Of a stretch of DNA of 64,000 nucleotides, positions 59,445 to 64,000 are shown piece by piece (position 1 is the stretch's first letter; each line of letters opens with the position of its first letter). This DNA comes from Tillus elongatus (Eukaryota; Arthropoda; Insecta; Coleoptera; Cleridae): assembly GCA_964006375.1 (NCBI GenBank), contig OZ023269.1:133106047-133170046 (forward strand). The letters run 5' to 3'. Below the pieces are notes generated by a model. That model saw only the letters and a list, made by a program, of their open reading frames with translations, made no database searches and had not been told where the DNA came from. The position numbers and the translations under genes were made by a program.

Positions 59445-60175
59445 TGCGCAATGCAACCCGAGGTCACACAGTCATCACACCCACGTATAGTTTGGCACTA
59501 CAACTCCGCGAACTGGGACGAAATGCGGGATTACTTTTCCTCATTTCCATGGGCGTCTGTCTGCTTCTCTCATCAAGCTGGCATGGAATTATTTATTCCA
59601 CGTACACAGAAAACCTCTTCAGCCACTCAAAAGCCCTGGTTCTCTAAATCCTGTGACAAGGCCAGACTTGAAAAGGTCAAAGCTCACAAAACGCTTCTAC
59701 ACAATCCCAGTCAAGAAAACCGTCAAGCATTTAACGACGCAAGAAACCGCTATGTCCGCACTCTTTCTGAGGCAAAAAAAGTCGTTTAATAACCACATCA
59801 AAAACAAAGTCCTCTCAAGCTTCAACGGCAGTAAACCCTTCTGGACTCTTGCTAAATCTATTGGGAATAATTTCTGCAAGAGCACGTTCCCACCTCTTGT
59901 CTCAGGGAAAGAAATTGTTTCTACTGCCCTGTGCAAGGCTGAACTTTTTGATCGTTGTTCGCCGGTAATTCTACTCTCAGTCCACCTCCAAATGTTCAAC
60001 CATCAACAGTCCCCAATGTCGGGCATAAAATGACGGATATCATTTTCAAAACCAAAAAGCTACGAAAGATGCTCTCTTCTCTTAATACCAGGAAAGCCTC
60101 TGGCCTTGACGACAGGAATTGTTCTCAAAAAATGCGCACCAGAACTTGCTCCTGTCCTGACTGGAACCGAAACCC
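59445..60175 (+). pseudogene. Jockey-like LINE, copy B4 (linker and RT start)
   Basis: Truncated on both sides. It begins just after the endonuclease (CNPRGHTVITPT / QPEVTQSSHPRIVWHYNSAN in alternative frames) and carries the linker KPWFSKSCDKARLEKVKAHK and SFNGSKPFWTLAKSIGNNFC. It ends within the first RT block (KMLSSLNTRKASGLDD, about 60090), where a short deletion removes the codons for EIPA. Compared with B3, 30-40 bp are missing near 59573. An extra A run at about 59775-59782 shifts the frame. Confidence 0.8.
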
Positions 60176-60238
60176 TCCAGATTCTTCTTCTTATATCTAA
60201 ATATTATGTCAAATTCAAAGCCAGTTGGACACATACTC

Positions 60239-60888
<650 letters not shown>

Positions 60889-61275
60889 TAATGTTTTATT
60901 ATGTCTATGTGTGTGTTCTGTTTCTTTAACATCGGTCTATTTCCGCTACTATGGCCAATCACCGATGCCAGGGAGCAGTTTCACCCCTCTATCTTGGACA
61001 TTTTGCCCAACTCCTGTCTTTCTGTAAGAAGGGTAGAGATCTTTAACATTCTCAACATCGCATGGACACGGGACCGACGGCTTTACGCCCCCTCCGTAGG
61101 GCGGACCATGCAGACATTCCACTTGCTCAAATACAATGCCACAACGTCGGTTGCTGTTAATTTCACAGTATGTACTGAAAAAGTGAAAGGAGAACCCTGG
61201 CATCGAACCCAGTACCCTTCGGTTCAGAGGCACACGCTCTTACCACTGAACCACCGAAGCTCTAATGTTTTATTA
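60889..61275. repeat. 13-bp target-site duplication around SINE 2b
   Basis: TAATGTTTTATTA is perfect at 60889-60901 and 61263-61275. Confidence 0.9.
60902..61262 (-). mobile_element. tRNA-derived SINE (family 2), copy b
   Basis: Reverse-strand copy of the SINE at 56156: head GGTGGTTCAGTGGTAAGAGC, B box GGGTTCGATGCC, and the same body and ACACACA tail (here GTGTGTGTTC at 60908). A box and B box are both closer to the tRNA consensus than in copy a. The open frames on both strands here are incidental. Confidence 0.88.
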
Positions 61276-61694
61276 AATATTTACGTAAAATAGACGTATG
61301 TCAAATTAATAAGTATGTTAAATTTGTTGCTCTTGTAATATGTCATGGCTGCGTTCAACAGATGCCAACGGCCAGGTTTAAGCCGGCAAATCGGCGGTTG
61401 GAAATTTTATGACGCATTGGCTGCGTTCACGAGGCGCCAACAACTGAGTTTAAGTGCTCGCCGCTTAACTACTGATGCAAAATACGAATTTTCATTCTAA
61501 TGGACGCACTGTTGACTGTAACCAGTCTTTTGACATTCGCCTGTTCGTCCAAAATTGTGCGTTATAGCCTATAGCCCAAATAAAACAACATTTTAAAAAG
61601 GTTTTAGAATTGGAAATGGACAATGAAAATAATGATCAACCTAGAAACCTCATTCTAATCAAGAATATTCGCTATTAAAAGAACTCTATAAAAC
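61276..61694. other. No gene; two-copy imperfect repeat at 61345-61475
   Basis: GGCTGCGTTCAACAGATGCC (61348) and GGCTGCGTTCACGAGGCGCC (61420) start two related stretches of about 50 bp, each continuing with a GTTTAAG motif about 25 bp on. Function unknown. Confidence 0.45.
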
Positions 61695-62787
61695 TTCTGG
61701 ACGCAGCAAGTGCGTTATGGTAGTGAATTTTCATAAAAATGATTTTAATGGCTAATATGTTTTTTTAAGAAAGCAGGCATCAATCTATATTATAGTATGA
61801 ACAATATGCCATGTTTCATCAAAATAACTTTATTGTTTGAAAATGTACAAAAATTTCCGAAAGTAAACTTAAATTGTTCCCGAAAAAACTGGTTTCCTGA
61901 TCAACCTTATAGGCTAATAGCAAATTGAGCTATTCAAATTTGAAGCATTTAATGAAAATTCGCTACCATAACGCACTTGCTGCGTCCCAAATTTCTTTTC
62001 TTACAAAGCTGTATTCTATATCGATGGAAAATGCAAAAATGCAATAAAATGAAATAAAAATGCGTGTTCGATTAAAAAAATATATTTGAATCACCAACGA
62101 CTTATGGGCCACCCTGGAATTGTGGAAATATTTTTAAGATGTAGCTTAAGACACCCTATAATTAATGTATACCATTTTTTTCGTAACTTGCATAATAACG
62201 GATATATTGAACTTTAATGATTTTTTACGAAAATTTGACAAAAATGATATACCGTTAAACGATAAACTCTATAACCAACATTACTGCCAAAGCATCAGAG
62301 AAAGGGTGTATTATAAATTAATATTCTGGGAATATTTTTGTAAAATGAAGGACAATGACGATTGAAACTAAGAGTTCAGGCTTTGTAAAGCATTCTTCTT
62401 GAGACATTTTCTTTCCATAGCTGATATTAATTTCAGGTTCATTGCCTAAATATTACCAATTTTGACGTTTGAAATCGCGACTTTGACGTTTTGAGGAAAA
62501 CCCAAATTTATTTTTCTTTAAATGCCCGTAACTTTTTTGTGCTTTAACCTAAAAAGCTATTTTTTTTTGGTAGGTAACTTACCTATGACGATATGAACCC
62601 GCGTACCAAATTTGGTTGCCCTTACTTCGTTAATTCCGGAGATATAATTTTTTTTAAATAAAAACTCAAAATTTTCCCGGATAACCTCGTCCGATTTTTC
62701 TGACTAACGAACTTATCCAAGCCATTTACAAAAGGAAGGTATGTGCCAAATTTTATCAAAATCAGCCCATTATTTTTTGAGTTATCA

Positions 62788-62880
<93 letters not shown>
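61695..62880 (+). repeat. TAC composite repeat, 3' end displaced by Tc1/mariner
   Basis: 5' terminus TTCTGGACGCAGCAAGTGCG, inverted half ending CGCTACCATAACGCACTTGC (61962), all middle and pre-array blocks in the same order as at 57674, and the (TA)n array (62789-62880). The Tc1/mariner copy at 62885 follows instead of the 3' module. Confidence 0.8.
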
Positions 62881-62884
<4 letters not shown>

Positions 62885-64000
62885 CAGGGTCGCTGATAAG
62901 TCTGGAAACGGTCGATTATCCGGGAAAATATACAAGGTGTCGAAAAAAGTTTTATACAAAAGTTTTTGGGTTCTTCAATGTCTACTAGGCGGTGATAATT
63001 TCATTTATACAGGGTTGGTCATACAGGCGTGGCACACCAATATTAATTTTTTTTTTAATGGAACACCCTATATATTATTCGATATTTCAATCCTTCTCTT
63101 AATTTTGAGCAACATTTATCAGAAGCATGATGTACATAAACTCAATCGTTTCCGGGTAAAAAAATAAATAAAAATAAACGCTATTGTTTTTAAAATCTAT
63201 TGGATGAAGAACAAAAATAAATGAAAAGTAGAATATCTCTTGAAAACAATCTGTGAGTGTGAAAAGAACCGGTTGCGATGTTTTTAACATTGTTTGGAAT
63301 CCTATTTTATAAGATGTTCAAAGTGTTCTCCATTGACCTTCTGACAATAATGAATTCGCTTAACAAAACATTGCACTGCATTTACAAGAGCGTTTTGAGG
63401 AATGTTATTAATTTCATGCACAATCCTTGCTTGCAACTCTTCAATATTCTGCGGTCTATTTTGGTAAATTAAATTTTTTACATGACCCCACAAAAAATTC
63501 AAGCGGCGTCATGTCGGGAGACCTAGCTGGCCATTCAATAGTTCCCCTGCGCCCTATCCATCTGCCAGGAAAGGTTTGATTCAGATATTCCCGTACCTCA
63601 ATTCCAAAATGAGGGGGTGCCCCATCCTGCTGAAACCATATTTCTTCCGCTGGTAGATTTGGGTCGTTATTGTTCGGAAATAATCGACTTACGTCTGGAA
63701 CAATTGATTCTTGCAAAAGTGTCAAATATCGAGCAGAGTTCAAATTACCGTGTATAAAATAAGGTCCTATGATATGTCCACCAATAATAGCACACCAAAC
63801 ATTTACTTTTTGCGGTCTTTGGGTGTGAATTTGTTCCATCCAATGTGGGTTTTCGTCTGACCAGTACCTACAGTTGTGTCGGTTGACTTGTCCATTCAAA
63901 CAAAATGTAGATTCGTCGGAAAACAAAATGTGGTTGGCAAAGTTAAAATTTTGGCGTAACTTCTCCATAATAAGTTCACAGAACTCGATTCTGCGATCAA
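62885..64000 (-). mobile_element. Tc1/mariner (DD41D) transposon, copy 2, runs off window
   Basis: It starts CAGGGTCGCTGATAAGTCTG after TA at 62883-62884. The 418-bp terminal repeat 62885-63302 is almost identical to copy 1 and is followed by the transposase on the minus strand. It is inserted at the end of a (TA)n array, an obvious TA target. The other end should lie about 950 bp beyond the window. Confidence 0.9.
63302..64000 (-). pseudogene. DD41D transposase, copy 2, frameshifted and cut by window end
   Basis: The C-terminal two thirds of the transposase, from the catalytic core to the stop. It has HILFSDESTF and IWFQQDGAPPHFG intact. At the third catalytic position GAC is replaced by GAA (Asp to Glu), and the T run just after it has lost two bases (six T instead of eight, about 63492-63497). 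The frame therefore leaves after TPLEFF and resumes in another frame to the normal C-terminus (HFEHLIK). Other differences from copy 1 are few (for example Phe to Leu in TLFQES, Glu to Lys in CQEVNG). Non-functional unless supplied in trans. Confidence 0.88.

Noticed and set aside
60901..61293. 130-codon and 94-codon opposite open frames
   Set aside because: Both lie inside the SINE 2b sequence. The homologous SINE 2a does not keep either frame.

Overview
This is a 64 kb stretch of eukaryotic, transposon-packed, AT-rich DNA, most likely from an arthropod (probably an insect). The evidence is the element mix: Jockey-like, R4-like, RTE-like and RNase H-bearing LINEs, Penelope-like GIY-YIG fragments, a ZBED-type hAT, a DUF4817-type Tc1/mariner element, tRNA-derived SINEs and very long (TA)n arrays. 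I found no host protein-coding gene. The only open reading frame that looks intact over a whole protein is the Tc1/mariner transposase at 45378-46472. Nearly every other coding trace is a broken retroelement.

Layout. 1-2.1 kb, 4.5-4.8 kb, 11.7-13.5 kb, 17.6-18.0 kb, 21.5-23.5 kb, 33.3-34.8 kb, 52 kb and 57.7-62.9 kb hold copies of one composite non-coding repeat, called TAC here: a 5' end with inverted-repeat halves, usually a (TA)n core, and a 3' hairpin. 3.2-4.4, 6.5-8.0, 10.2-11.5, 14.0-16.2 and 19.4-20.4 kb are LINE fragments. 26.3-30.9 kb is a nest: a Penelope-like GIY-YIG fragment split by a 4.4 kb hAT with an 8-bp target duplication, itself split by a 1.7 kb hAT with its own 8-bp duplication. 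31-33.3, 36.2-37.2, 39.4-40.6 and 42.3-44.5 kb are more LINE and Penelope remains. 44.8-46.9 kb is a complete DD41D Tc1/mariner element with about 418-bp inverted repeats, and a second, frameshifted copy starts at 62885 and runs off the window. 47.7-49.1 and 53.1-55.9 kb are the longest LINE coding remains. Two copies of a SINE with perfect 13-bp target duplications lie at 56.2 and 60.9 kb.

The most interesting signal is non-coding. A family of about 170-200 bp foldback repeats (22.0, 37.4, 39.2, 40.8, 41.8 and 56.6 kb, plus a scrap at 31.3 kb) carries in its arms the hammerhead ribozyme core: CTGATGA, a short hairpin, GAAAC, a 4-nt loop, then GTC or a near variant. A second, unrelated pair at 2.9 kb (minus) and 50.0 kb (plus) has a better hammerhead: a perfect stem II hairpin and a conserved 4-bp stem III with differing loop. 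This suggests retrozyme-like, self-cleaving, non-autonomous retroelements, in a window that also holds Penelope-like remains. Penelope-like elements are known to carry hammerheads. Cleavage itself cannot be judged from sequence.

How the parts relate: autonomous LINEs, Penelope-like elements, hAT and Tc1/mariner are the machinery families. The SINEs, foldback repeats, TAC repeats and hAT 2 are probable non-autonomous passengers. Matching target duplications give a relative order of insertion in several places. All family names are from recognised motifs, not from a database search.
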